Assembly (NCBI GenBank): GCA_022695795.1
Contig: MU404236.1
Location: 1-45,735, forward strand
Direction: 5' to 3'
DNA length: 45,735 nt
Source: Biscogniauxia marginata
Taxonomy: Eukaryota; Ascomycota; Sordariomycetes; Xylariales; Xylariaceae
Of this stretch, positions 22,744 to 34,512 are shown one piece after another (position 1 is the stretch's first letter; every line of letters starts with the position of its first letter). The notes beneath the pieces were generated by a model. It did not search any database and was not told the DNA's origin. It saw only the letters and a program-made list of their open reading frames with translations. The translations under genes were made by a program, and so were the position numbers.

Positions 22744-25506
22744 AGAGAGCCCGTACGTACAGAGTACTACGGAATCAGTACCTACTAAAAGCATGCGCCA
22801 ATATAACTAACTGATTACTAACATTACTAGGTACATGCACGTGACCTCAATACCTAGTAATAGCCTATTACTCCGTTAAGTCAAACATTCCGTAAGCAGA
22901 CACGCACATTTCAGTAGGTCAGCAAGTGCCGCAGACGGGCCTAATCACACCGTTATATAATTTACCTGCCAAGCCTGCAAACTCCAAAATCAGAAACCCC
23001 GAAGACCGAAAGTACCTGCTCTGGAAGTCGGGTCTACCTATCTCGGGTTAGTACCAGATACCCTTTTGACAAATAATTTCCGTTCTCGTGCGGCGGAGGC
23101 GCTCGTTGCTCAATCAGCTCACGTCATGGACGACCCCGAGTCCCTATTTTATTTTATTTTATTGATTTATTATTATCTTCTCCCTTCCCTTTTTTCTCTA
23201 TTGCATGCGACCCAGTCTTTTGTTTTTCTTTTCCGGCTTATTTGCAAAGTTCCCTGCTGCTTTCATCTTATCCAATCGAGCATAAACCTTGGTACGTACA
23301 TTGTTGTACGTATACTTTAGTAAGGCTAAAAACAGTGCCGTTCCTATTTGGTAAGCTACATGTAGGGAGAAATAAATACCTTACACTATACAGTGTAGAT
23401 GATCGAACTAATCATTCTGGCCAGCTACATAATAAGGGAAGACGCCCTGTGTAAGGTGCTACTAGGCTTACATGCGGCCAACACCCGCCTTATTCGGAAT
23501 GAAGTTGTCAGCAGGTACATGTATATAAAGGTGAAAAGGGTAGGTTGTTATTAGAACGGAGTACGACTTCCAATGGGGGGGGGGCACTAGCGATCAGCTC
23601 AAGCCGATGAGCCACAATGTAACAGGCGGGCCGTCTACCAACAAGACGACAAGAGAGGAGCACTGACACTAAAGTTGAGTGGCATTGCATTACGGTTTAC
23701 ATACTCGGGTATATTTGAAGGAATCCCTGTCCGTATGGCGTCAAGCCGAATGTGTATGTAGGTAGGCTACTCTTCCACGTTGTATCAGATCCTGGCAAGT
23801 CGTTATTAGGTAAGTAGCACGACCTTGCCAACTCTATACTATTGTATTTTATACCTAACCGCATTGAAGTTGCAGGACGCAAAGAAAAAGTAATCAATTG
23901 CATATGCCCTGTGCAATCGACGAACATAGTAGGTACCACTGCACGACGTACTAGACCGAAAAAGTACCCGAGCAGCGATAGATCTATCCGTGAGCGTGGA
24001 CTTACGGCCATTACATGTACATTAGGTATGTACCTAGTAACAGTACATTGGCACGTATGTACTTATTACTTTTCGGTCTGCCGCCGACGGTAGTCTTCCT
24101 TACCTAATATATTCAGGCTAGCCTGCCTAATCTCAAGGCTGTCACCACAGATAATGTAAAGTCCGTCATGATTGATTCTGTACCTGCCTACACACGATGA
24201 CTTCCTGCTACTTTGGGTAGCAATTTTCAAGGTTGAGGGTCGTACAAGCCCACGAAACGAAACCATTCGCCGTTGCCCACTGGCCCTTTGTCATTTACAA
24301 GTCACGCATTCTACCTAATTCATCATCTTTTTTTTTTGTCTTCCCCCCTCCGCCTCTTCCTCCCTTTCGGCATTTTCTTAAAACATTAGTAGTAGCCGTC
24401 GCACAAACGCCACCTTTTACGGTTTGACGGCTTTTGCGCACGCATAGGAATCGGCGCAGCCACTCGAGCAAGCCCACATTCCCATAATTCTGTCCCTCCG
24501 TCAAATTGCTGACAAACCAGCTCGACCTCCTTAGTTCAGTTTGCTGGACTAAACCACTTACCACATTTACCACATTTACCACCACCACTACCACCACCTT
24601 ACCTACAGCAGCACTACTACTACTCACTGGCGCGCTTTGTCTCCTCCGTCCTCAGTACTCTTCGGACCCCTCGGCCAGCCCAACAATCCAAAAAGTACCT
24701 CGCACAACTTCGAGTTACAACCCGGACCTGCTAGACGACTTGTGCATCGGCCATGAGATCCCGGGTCCGATAAGCAATACTTTTTTTTATCTTATTTCCC
24801 TCGTGTCGACGACATACCTAGCTTTCAGCCTACCGACTACCTAAAAAGTGGGAATCTTTATTTCTCACCTTCTGAGAAAGTTTGGCTGGTCGCCGGGTTT
24901 ACTGATTAATTTATTACGATAAACCCGCGATCACGTGGGGTTATCATATCACCGGCTCCGCGCTGTCAACACTCTCATCTGACACGAGGCCAAACCAGAG
25001 AAGAAGGAAACAAAAAAACGTATCAACTGATATCGGTTAGGTTGGAGGGCCTGCCGAGCGCTGCTCCTACCTTAGATCCCTTGTCGATCAACTATCGCGG
25101 TCCACCAAGATCTAGCAGCCCGTTTCGTATGGTTACAAAGCGACAGGTCAGGTCAGCAGTTAACATCCTGTTGTCTTGTCCATCCCAGCCACATCATTCA
25201 ACTACTCTCGAGCCGTCGCGTACATGTACATGGTACATTCCCTGTCTCCAGGGCCCCAGTAGTTGGCGTTCCCAGCGGGTCTCGTAGCCCACTCGCTTTG
25301 CCATTCTTTCAGCCCCCTGCGGCGTTTGTCATCCTTTCTCCTGTTCCGAGCGGAACTCTGGCCCCAGAGGCCTGCCCTACGTTTTGGACGGAACTGCCAG
25401 GACCGTGCCGGCTACCGTATCGCGCCTGGTTTCGCACTACATAATCACCCCTTCACCACCTGCTCGTACCAAGTAGCGGCTTGATGCTGACTCAGAAATC
25501 GTCAAG

Positions 25507-27129
25507 ATGCAGAACAACACTAACTTTACTGGTGAGTCGCCGTCCCTTGTTAGCTTGCTTGCTAGGGACATTCTCCCCATTCCACCGTCGAAACTACTTT
25601 TCCCTACACCCGCCCCTCCTCCAATGCGCCGCAATTCCGCCCGCACACGCTTCCCACGCCCCCCCCCCTTAGCCGTGCTACCGCCGTTGATTCTCTTCCC
25701 ACTCCCATATATATGTAATCATTCATACCTCACGCTGGTGCCAGAAGTTACTTTTGACGGCCTTGCGGATCGCGCTCCAGTTAAATGCTCGGCCGGCTGC
25801 TTATCCTGTTCATTACCCAAGCACCCTTGTCAATTTCCTTTACATACATATTCGCCTGTGGTCCACCTCCCTCACTTCGGGGCTCCGACCTTATAGCCAT
25901 TTATAGTTCTTGCTTTTCCCCCCTTGTCCTTCAAAACCCTAGATTCCCGTTGTACGACTACCTATTTTTCCTTCCTCTCTCTCTTCATCAACTAACACAA
26001 CCGCCATTCCCCAGAAGATCCCGACTTGCGCGCCAAGTTCGCTCAGGGAGCAAACCCGTTGAATCAGCTAGCGTCTACATCGGCTCTGTCTTCAACAGTC
26101 GCCGACGTTGCAATTCATCCAGCTCTGAAGCCCATACAGCACCCGCCGCAACCGCATGGATATTGCGATTCTAGTGTAGATTCACAGTCGCATATCCATC
26201 CTCAGCTAAGAGCGCCCCCTAATTTTCTCTCGGCGCCGGATATGATGCAAAGGGGAGTGTCGCCACCGTCCGACGAGGCCGGCCCTGTTTCTACGTCTCC
26301 CACCTCCAGCATGGCTGCCCAAGGCTTATTAGGACATGAGCCTGATGATTCCGTAACCGACGGACGAAAAGCGAAGAGGGAATTGTCTCAATCAAAGCGA
26401 GCTGCCCAGAACAGAGCCGCCCAGGTAAGCCATGAACTCTCCATTTGTTCGGGTCAAGCCCAATCATCGAAGGCTATTTTATGTGGTAGTGCCACAAGTG
26501 AGCTTGTTGGTGCAATGGCAGCCGGGGAAACTTCTCGCGCCAGTACTCAACCCGGCACCGACTTTGTGTTTGTATTTAGCAAAAACACATCCAGCCGGCG
26601 GCTTGCGCTAGCTCCATTTCATATATAACACCCTGGAGTCTAATTACGTAAACTGACCCCACTCTCCCAGCGCGCCTTTCGCCAAAGAAAGGAGCATTAC
26701 ATCAAGAAGCTGGAACAGCAAGTCCGCGAGTATGGGGAGATGGAGCATAGCTACAAGGCCATTCAGAACGACAACTATGCTCTCCGGGAGTATGTCATAC
26801 AACTTCAATCTCGGCTACTAGATTTACAAGTTGAACTGCCGCAACCTCCACCCAACATCAATATTACCCCCCCTGCGGCCGCCAGCAGTAGTCGCCACCC
26901 ACATGCCAGTGCCCCTATCGAGCCTACGCCAGCTAGCAGCTCTGCTGGAACTTTGGCGGACGTGGCGGCTGCCGTGGCGGGCTTGAGAGCTCGAGAACCA
27001 TCTGCTGATGGATACTCGAAACCGTCTTACAAGCCGGAGCCCCCCGACGATTCGCAGCACCCCGGAGACGAAATACGTAGACAGCTGCACCAAGACCGAT
27101 TACCGCCTCCCTCTTCGTTGCAAGCCTAG
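25507..27129 (+). CDS. kapC: bZIP transcription factor, KapC/AP-1-like
   Basis: Three exons (25507-25531, 26015-26424, 26671-27129) encode 297 residues starting MQNNTNFTEDPDLRAKFA. The basic region spans the second intron: KRELSQSKRAAQNRAAQ ends exon 2 and RAFRQRKEHYIKKLEQQVRE opens exon 3 (residues about 125-165). The heptad-repeat zipper continues with YKAIQNDNYALREYVIQLQSRLLD. The NxxAQxxFR signature is that of Yap/AP-1-type fungal bZIPs, and the order of motifs matches Aspergillus KapC rather than Yap1, since no C-terminal cysteine-rich domain is present. The flanks are Pro/Ser-rich and disordered. It would act in the nucleus as a DNA-binding dimer. The first intron is long (483 nt), the second 246 nt; both have consensus donors (GTGAGT, GTAAGC). 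Confidence 0.9.
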
Positions 27130-29914
27130 GAGGATCGCCTAGAAGGATCCCGGTGGTCTACTGATTTGGGTACTGAATGAATCGGAGAAAAGAGTCGTCT
27201 AGATGACGCAGGCACATTTACACAAAAAGCTCTTTAAAAGGGAGTATAATATGAGAGGAACAAGGCTAGACATTTGGACGTCATGGGAGAATATGGGAAT
27301 CATCAACGGAAGACGGGAAAATAGGGTCATACCAGAAGAAAGGATGGGAATGGAGGACTACCAAACGAATCTCATCATGCCCAATGCCGGCGTTATGGAA
27401 TCGTCAAGAACTGATGGATCTTCAACTTTAAGGGCGTTCCGGGGCATCATCGTATTTTATTAGGTTGTGATTAGCAACCCTGTACGAAGGGGGAGGGGGG
27501 GGAGATATGTGGCGGCGGCGAGAGCGATGAATGTCGTCACTACCCGTGTCGTGGTAAACTGAACTTGTTAGTATTGCTACTATATTTTCCTCGCGTCGTT
27601 ATCGGTTGACTCCGCGGTAGCGGGAGATCTATCTCTTCGGTTGGGGAACGCGCGTGACATGATTGCCTTACCTAACATACCTAACCCACCAATTCATCAT
27701 TATGATTAGGTAATCAGGGGGCGCGAGTTTCCGATAATTCAATATTTATCTATATACCTAATTGACGAGCTAATCGGCTTTTCTGTGTTGTTCCTATGTC
27801 CTTTTCATTCATCCATCCATCCCTTTCTTAACTTTGATCACTGACTAGAGGGAAGAAGAGAGGAAGGGAGGAGGGAAAGGGGGGGATGGGGTCATAAAAT
27901 ACGTTACAGTATGATAAGGACGGAGACTGGCAACGGAGATAGATGTTCGATGGCCATGCTGACGTTGAGTCGATACTTACCTACATGCCCTCATCTCCGC
28001 TCCTCTTCGACTTAGTTCACTGCTTCCTTTTTTTTTCCCCCTTCGTCTGTGTGACAAGGGCTAGTGAGCTTGGAACAATGATTCAATTTCCACTAATAAT
28101 TTTCTTTGATCTCAAGGGACTTAACAGTTTAAGTTCATAGAAGAGGCCTCCCAGGAATTCTCTGCCTCTTTATACCCAATTTGACTGCCTGGTCGCTTAC
28201 CTCATCCTATGCATGTTGGTACTTGATCCTGGCAACCCTCAGGTGTCAGTCCGTGTGACAGTCTGCCCCTCCTGATGTAGACGCGGGAAATAAAAAGGGG
28301 GGAGAAGAGTGAGGATGGATGGATGGATATAGCTCTCTGTCTGTGACTGATATCATACATATGATCAGGACCCGATATATATATAAATAAAGGGGGGGGG
28401 GAGGGGGTGTGGCCGGGTGAATGAAAATTAGATATGGTGGTGGTGGTAAATACCACTTACTATTTACCTCTCTACATATTTATATCTACCTCTTATCCAC
28501 TACTTTATATGTTTTCACTCAACATAATAGCAAATCAATCAAGGAGAAGGTCTCTCTCTCTCTCTCTGTCTCACATCTTTTCTAAATTTTTATCTTATAT
28601 CTGGATTTCCTTCCTGATCATTATGCTTGCTTGTCCGTCTTTCTCCTTCCCCATGCACACCCAGGTTAACTAACTAACCACCTACTTACTCACTCCTATC
28701 TATCATGGTAGGTAGGTTGGTAGTTAGGTACAAACATAGCATATCCTTAACTACCCCCCTCCCCATTCTCTCTCTATTTTTATTCATCCGTTTGTTCGTT
28801 CGTCCGTCCGTCGGTCCGACCCAGATCGACTTAGCTTGACCCGTCACAATAAAAGAAAAGGAAAAAAGAAGAAAAGGAATACGGATAAGGACAAAAAGTA
28901 AAACGCCAATGTTGCTATTTCGTTTGTTTGCTTGTCTGCCGCGAAAAGGCAAAGTGGAGTTTTTCTCCCTATGCGACAAACAGATTGATTGGTTCAGTGA
29001 ACAGTCGCGCCGTCCTTCCTCCCCTCCTCCCCTACCCCCTACCCCCTACCCGCTTTTGTTTGCGGGACCCAAGCTCATGGTAACCTTTTTTGGCTGACGC
29101 TCGCACAAATTGTTATGTATCCCTCATTTGTCGAACAATGCCTTTTGGTTTTCTCTGTCCTGATTGCCTGGGAAGGGGGAGGGAAGTTTGGCTGAAGGGA
29201 AACCAGACACAGAGAGGAATGAGAGAGGAGGAGGAGGAGGAGGGTCGCGGTAAAGAGGAGGCGTGTGAGACAAAGATAGATTTGATGCTAGTTAGGGATA
29301 TGAATTTCCCATATCATGTTCCTGGATGCAAAGTCAGCGACCAATTCGTCATCAAACATATAAGTTTCACGCTTGGGTGTGTGTGGAGATAAAAACGTAT
29401 AGAAAAATATGGGGGAGATGATGAATCATCAAGAAAGGGAACAAAGGCCGTCTCGTTAGTCTCACGAGACCCCCCCTCTCCACATACAACCGCGGCACAC
29501 ATCGTACATGACTCGTGCGCAGCGCGTGTGGTTAGCCGATGTAGGGGAGTGACCCTGCCGATCCCATCTCCGATTTGCCCCACGTCGGATGGACGCTATG
29601 TACCATAGCTCGATATCTAGATTGATTATAGATGGGGCCCAGCCGTGCTATTAGTGGCCACCCAGCCCCTTGCCGACTTGTCTTCGCTCCTTTCGCTTTC
29701 GCCTTTCTTTTGGGAAACTTCCCAAGGAGGGAAAGAAAATAAATACTCCCGGTCGTATGGGACCACCAGCGACCGGGGCGGCACCGCTAGATATTGATGG
29801 GTAAGGTAGATCTCGGCACTAGCTTACTAATACACCAGGCAATTCGAGCAAGCAAATGACCTGGTCAGCGGGTAGTGGCCCGGCTAAGCTACGCTAAGCA
29901 GCCGGGCGGATTTG
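27130..29914. other. 2.8-kb intergenic stretch with simple repeats
   Basis: No supported gene. Present are a purine block with G-runs (27845-27892), (GGAT)n at 28313-28328, a G-run tract at 28391-28408, (TC)n at 28550-28567, GTTCGTTCGTCCGTCCGTC near 28793-28812, and (GAG)n at 29225-29245. The first few hundred bases should be the kapC 3' UTR. The right end may include the true 3' end of ARP5. Confidence 0.6.
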
Positions 29915-32314
29915 CTAACGTAATATCGGACATCGAAAAGGGGAAAGATGAAAAGAAAAGCCGCTTACCTTTAGGTAATCCTGACCCTTCTCCTGAAATT
30001 CGGCTCTGGTAACGGTAGCAGCCTTCCAGCTGGCCGTTCCCACCCACTCCGCCGCGCCTCGCCACGCGTCCAGCAGAGCGTCGCCTGCTCTGCGGATATT
30101 GACCGGTGCGCCAGCGGGTAGCAAGGGGGTCAGCCCCTGTCGTAGGCGGTCGTCGAAACCATCGAACAGAGTGTTGCCCCCGGTGAGAAAGATATCGCGC
30201 AGGAAATCATCACGATTTATGCCCCCGAGACCAACTAGTCGCTGGGTTAGTATGTCGCCGGCAATCTCGACAAGACCGGCCTGGTCCACTCCCGCGATCG
30301 ACGGCTGGAAAACGACCTCCGGTACTCGTATGCGCTCGACGTTGAGATGTATCTGGTGGATTTCGGCCTGCGAGGCTGCGTTGAAGGGCCGTGGCCCGCG
30401 TAGAAATGCGTGCAAAAGACTCTTATTCCAATCATTTTGCGCTTCCCATGTGTGTTCGTGTGTGAATGACGGGTCGTAGCGAAGAAGGTCTTCCTCGAGT
30501 GACTTGAGATTACCGATGAGGTCCTCTTCCCCCTCCTCATCATCGCTACCACCTTCACCAACGGCGATTTGCCTATAGACACCCCAATCGTCGTCGTTGG
30601 CGCCAAAGTTGTCGTCGTCGCCTCCACGTCGCCGCTTACCCCTCGGGTTATCTGATGCTAGGTTCGCGATTGACTTCATGCGAATCTGAGAAGCAAGCGA
30701 TTTACGATTCCCGAGGTCGGCCTTGAGACGATCGCGCTCCTTCATTCTCTGAAGGGTATTTTCGCGTGCCACTCGTTTCTCGTCCAACCAGCCCTCGAGG
30801 TCGTTTTCTCGTCGCTCTCTATCCAGCCTCTCGTCCTCGGCGATCCGTGCCCTTTCTGCTTCCTTTTCGGCCTTTGCGCGGGCTCGTGCCTCGTAATTCG
30901 ACTTTAAAAGTCGCTGGTGTCTCTTCGCCTTCAAGCCTGCGTCATCCAGTTGGTCGTCGGGGACTTCCAAGAGACCGAAATCGGGAACTTCTTGTTCTTC
31001 CTCGGGATCGCCTCCCACGTCTTTTGTGCGGGCACGCTTGATAGACTTCTCAAGCTCCTTTATCGTGCGCTCAAGGTGGGCCTCATCCTTGAGGTCATCT
31101 GAGTCAAGAAGACGCTTGGTGTCCTTCTTGTTCGCATCGTTGATCTTCTCCTGAAGCTTCTTGAAATACTCTAGCTCCTGCTCTTTCCGCATCAGCTTCT
31201 CCAAGCGCATTTTGGCTGCTTGCTCTTGTAATCGCCGTCCACTCTCCTTCTTTCGCTCCGCTATGCGTGCCAACTCTTCTTCGCTCTTCTGGATTATGAC
31301 TTCCTCGGTAAATGGGTACTGTATCACGATGTCGCGGTCTTCTAATCCCGTCCAATCCAAGTATGACCGTAGTTCGTCGTCATATGCCCTCGAGACGTAG
31401 CAGTGGTCTCGCAGCATATTTTCAGCTTGCGAGGCGTTGAGTTTGCCTGGGAATGATGGGTATTTGAGTCGAATCAGCTTGAGGAGATATTCTGCGGCAT
31501 GCCACCCGCCCCAGTTCAGGCGGATAGCCTGCGCCAACATAGGCGTCGAGTTGAAGACGGGTATCACATGGGTAGAGCTGTACGAGGATGACACAACCAA
31601 GCCAGTCTGCCCCTTGTTGTAGCGGTATGAAAAAAGGGAGTCGATACCCGTGGCAAGGGAGGGTGCTTGGTAGCATTCGAAGATGATCTCGTTCATAGCT
31701 ACATACAGTTTGTCAGTGATAGTCGGGGTAAGCAGGAGTTCGGAGACATACATTTGCGCGAATAGGGGAGATTCGCTACGGCTTCGGTCATGACGATGGG
31801 CACGTCGATTGCTCCTTCGGCATTGTTCATGCCGAGCTTAAGGAAGGTCCAGTCTAGCACATGCTCCTCTACGTCCCAGTTGCTGACGATGCCGGTACCG
31901 GCTTCGAAGGCGTTTCTGATGTGTCCCCTAGCTGTGGTGTCGGCATAGCAATCGAGGCCGGCGAATGAGTATGTCTTGCCTAGTTTTCTGTCCCTGTACT
32001 TGGCCATGATAGGCGGTATGCTTAGCCTCGGGTTCGATTCGAATGACCAACCGGCACGGACAGCAGATGAACCTGATGGGTTTACGTTAGTATATAATTT
32101 CTCGAGGCCAAGGGAGGTTTACCGTACCGTTGTCAATGACGATGGCAGCGCTGCCGTCGGGCATCGCCAGCGCCTTCTCTCGACCATCTGGCTGAGGTGT
32201 GACATGCTTCTCAAATTTTGTCTCCTTGACGTTGAATATCTTGGCCGGGGGGTAGGTCTTCTCCTCCCGCACGGGTAGGGGGGGCATGGAGGTGTCAGTC
32301 GCAGAGGGTGCCAT
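29915..32314 (-). CDS. arp5: Actin-related protein 5 (Arp5), INO80 complex
   Basis: Exons 32314-32128, 32072-31752 and 31698 onward join in frame (introns of 55 and 53 nt). Read to the stop at 29915 the protein has 763 residues. The actin fold starts AIVIDNGSSAVRAGWSFE, continues with [29 protein letters not shown] and GLVVSSSYSSTHVIPVF, and resumes late with DIFLTGGNTLFDGFDDRLRQ. A long charged, coiled-coil insertion (about residues 300-510) splits the fold, as is typical of Arp5. With Ies6, Arp5 forms a nucleosome-contacting module of the INO80 remodeller in the nucleus. The 3' end is uncertain: a consensus donor GTAAGC at 29968 directly follows DYLK, so the last residues may come from a small exon between about 29650 and 29915 that I could not identify. 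The unspliced tail (VSGFSFHLSPFRCPILR) looks non-native. Confidence 0.92.
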
Positions 32315-32981
32315 CGCGTTGGTGTTGTCCGTGGTTATTTCGGAAGATGAAGATGGCTCATGATTGAGTTGAGTTGGCTGTGGCGGGAGGATATGGATGA
32401 ATAAAAATAGGTAATTGGAAAGTCTAATCAACAGATAAGAAAATGTTTCATTTGGATGGTCGACTGGGCAGAAAAGTGGCTGGGCGGGAGCTTCTCGTCT
32501 TGCGACGAAGTTTGTCCTTCATCACCGTTCAGCAACTGCAAGGCTGACGGACCGCTGCCGGCATGTGGAAGAAAAAAGCTAGAGCCATGCAGAAAGGCGA
32601 CCAGGGGGATAGCGTTAGCATTGGTCGTAGTTACTAATTCGTGCCTGGACCACCCTACAAATTGAATCGGCCATCTTCGATATACGCATACCCTTGCTTT
32701 ATTATATTAAAGCCTACAACAGGTACGTAACTTCATATATCAACTACCTAACCTTAGGTATGGAGGTCCACTGCCTCATAACATATACCATACCTTACAC
32801 TGTTAGTAGTTCCTTGCAGAGTATGGTCCTGGCTTATTTATTTCTCTATTTTCCGAATGAAAAGCGTTCGTTATTTGCTTGTGCCAATCGTGAGTCTCAT
32901 ACACATCATAATAAACTCTTCGGTGGTAATAAGTCCTATGCTACATCTAACACCTTGTCCTCCCCTTCCTACCAACCCAGT
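32315..32981. promoter_or_regulatory. ARP5 promoter and DAD4 3' region
   Basis: It lies between the stop of DAD4 and the start of ARP5, both on the minus strand. The stretch near 32680-32980 is AT-rich with TACCTA motifs; no coding frame is supported. Confidence 0.5.
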
Positions 32982-33470
32982 TCACGATGGGTCCTTCAGG
33001 TTGTCCGTAGCTATATAGTAGTTTTAGCGATCATGTTTCCAATCATAGGTTGGTTGGTAAGGGATAAAGCTGAGTACCTTCTAGGTGGAAGAGTACATTA
33101 GATTGATAGTTCTTGAACATCTGCGCAACCAGCTCGATGTTCATGTTCTGCACGTTTATCTCCTACATTCCGAAACCGTCAGTATGGACATTCTCCGGAA
33201 GGACATGCGAACTCGATACCACCGTACCTGTAGACTCTTGTTCATCACTACGATAGACTCGTTGAGTTTCTCCTACGATTCATCGTGAGTTGGCCAGAGC
33301 GTTATCAGATGTTTCAATTAGCCGCGAGGTTCCACTTACAACGTTGGTGATGATACGCGACAAGAGGAGATTCTGCTGATGCTCGTGGGGGCTCTCCTGC
33401 AATTTGTGATTTAGTGATTCTGTCTAGGAAAAAAAAAGAAACGAAAAGAACACGCGATATGTATTACCAT
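32982..33470 (-). CDS. dad4: DASH complex subunit Dad4
   Basis: Five exons reconstruct a 72-residue protein, the same length as yeast Dad4: 33470-33468 (only the ATG), 33396-33340, 33272-33228, 33162-33078 and 33010-32982. All junctions are GT-AG and all phases close (3+57+45+85+29 nt = 73 codons). The product reads [19 protein letters not shown], then [15 protein letters not shown], then [20 protein letters not shown] and ends [12 protein letters not shown], a clear match to the Dad4 family pattern, mostly helical. DASH/Dam1 is the ring-forming complex that couples kinetochores to spindle microtubules. Introns are 71, 67, 65 and 67 nt. No exon is long enough to stand out as an open frame, so the gene is easily missed. 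It is divergent from IES6. Confidence 0.93.
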
Positions 33471-33879
33471 ATTGTTGAATATGCCTCGAGCTTCTTGATG
33501 TGTATTATGTCTTGGTGGTTGCTTCTCTGTTTATTGGCTTCTGATGGGTGACAACAGAAATGGGAGATGCACAGTGCTTAGGTAATTACACTAATTAAGC
33601 TTTAAGCGGTGAGAGGCAGCAAAACCATTGGGGCGAGGAACGTAGCTGCCACCAAACACTGGACGGACAGTGAATGGAAAGTGGAAGAACTTAGCGTGTA
33701 AGGCAGTACCTCAAGATCCCCCGAACAACTGCCTGCCGACCCATCCAATCCACCTGTTCACCTGTTCACCTGTTCAGCAGTCATTCGGCTTCCTCTTCCC
33801 AATCACCTACAACCCGGGGTCCTAATTAAGAAAAAGAAAAGCAAAAGCAAAGGGAAAGAAAAAGGATACATCGCCGACG
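33471..33879. promoter_or_regulatory. Divergent promoter between DAD4 and IES6
   Basis: A 409-bp gap between two oppositely oriented start codons. It includes CACCTGTTCACCTGTTCACCTG, a short direct repeat of CACCTGTT at about 33749-33775, and a purine-rich leader (33825-33868) just before the IES6 ATG. Confidence 0.5.
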
Positions 33880-34512
33880 ATGGCCGCGCCGACCGAGGCC
33901 CAGATCGCCCACCAGGAGCTCATCGACCAGCTCGACATCCACTCGATCCACAAGAACTTCCGGTACGCGCACTGGCGGCCGAACCAGCGGCGCAACAAGA
34001 ACATCAAGACCATCCTCGGCGACGCCTCGCGCCGCGAGGCCACCTCCATCGCCGCCACGCCGCAGGACAACAACAGCGGCGCCGCCTCGCCCGCCGCTGG
34101 CGCCGTCGACGAGAACGGGCTGTCGACGAGCGGCACCAGCACGCCCAATGCCACTGCCACCGCTGCCGCTGCCGGCACCAACAATAATAACAACAACCTG
34201 CAGACCGGCCTCGCCCAGGCCTCGCGCAGCCTGTCGAAGCTCGTGCTCGAGAAGACGCTCAAGCCCAACGGCGGAGGAGGAGGGACGACCGTCTCGGCGC
34301 CCAGCGCGACCTACACCAACATCGAGTCGGCACCGTCGCTGGCGCACACGAAGCGGTACTGCGACGTGACGGGTCTGCCGGCGCCGTATCTGGATCCCAA
34401 GAGCCGGCTGCGGTACCACGACAGGGAGGTATTCGCCTTCATACGCACGCTCCCCCAGGGCGGCGCGGAGCAATATCTCGAGGCTCGGGGCGCGCATACG
34501 GTCCTGAAATGA
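33880..34512 (+). CDS. ies6: INO80 complex subunit Ies6 (YL1 C-terminal domain)
   Basis: A single-exon gene of 210 residues; the ATG context is CGACGATGG. The N-terminus has the conserved block HKNFRYAHWRPNQRRNKNIKTILGD (residues about 24-50). An Ala/Asn/Gly/Ser-rich linker follows. The YL1_C-type domain begins at K158: KRYCDVTGLPAPYLDP, then LRYHDREVFAFIRTLP, ending near the C-terminus with YLEARGAHTVLK. Ies6 pairs with Arp5 to form the INO80 module that contacts nucleosomes and stimulates remodelling. Its gene lies about 1.6 kb from ARP5, divergently oriented, with DAD4 between. The asparagine and glycine runs are typical fungal low-complexity expansions. Confidence 0.94.
   Translation: MAAPTEAQIAHQELIDQLDIHSIHKNFRYAHWRPNQRRNKNIKTILGDASRREATSIAATPQDNNSGAASPAAGAVDENGLSTSGTSTPNATATAAAAGTNNNNNNLQTGLAQASRSLSKLVLEKTLKPNGGGGGTTVSAPSATYTNIESAPSLAHTKRYCDVTGLPAPYLDPKSRLRYHDREVFAFIRTLPQGGAEQYLEARGAHTVLK

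Larger units (their letters stand above)
18635..25506. other. 6.9-kb gene-poor region with possible decayed frames
   Basis: No confident gene. The left 700 bp holds the dehydratase promoter. Coding-like but broken frames occur at about 19390-19585 and 19840-20235 (plus). Microsatellites are (TA)n at 19776-19804, (GAAGTAA)n at 20236-20262 and (GT)n at 22711-22739. TACCTA/TAGGTA motifs cluster near 22795-22870 and 23750-24050. The right end (about 24850-25506) should contain the promoter and leader of the bZIP gene. No terminal repeats or transposase motifs were seen. Confidence 0.55.

Noticed and set aside
22680..22745. CRISPR-like or direct-repeat array
   Set aside because: It is a plain GT microsatellite, and CRISPR arrays are not expected in a fungal nuclear genome.
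32026..32046. B-box-like GGTTCGATTCGAAT
   Set aside because: It lies inside ARP5 exon 2 (ESNPRL on the minus strand) and has no tRNA stems around it.
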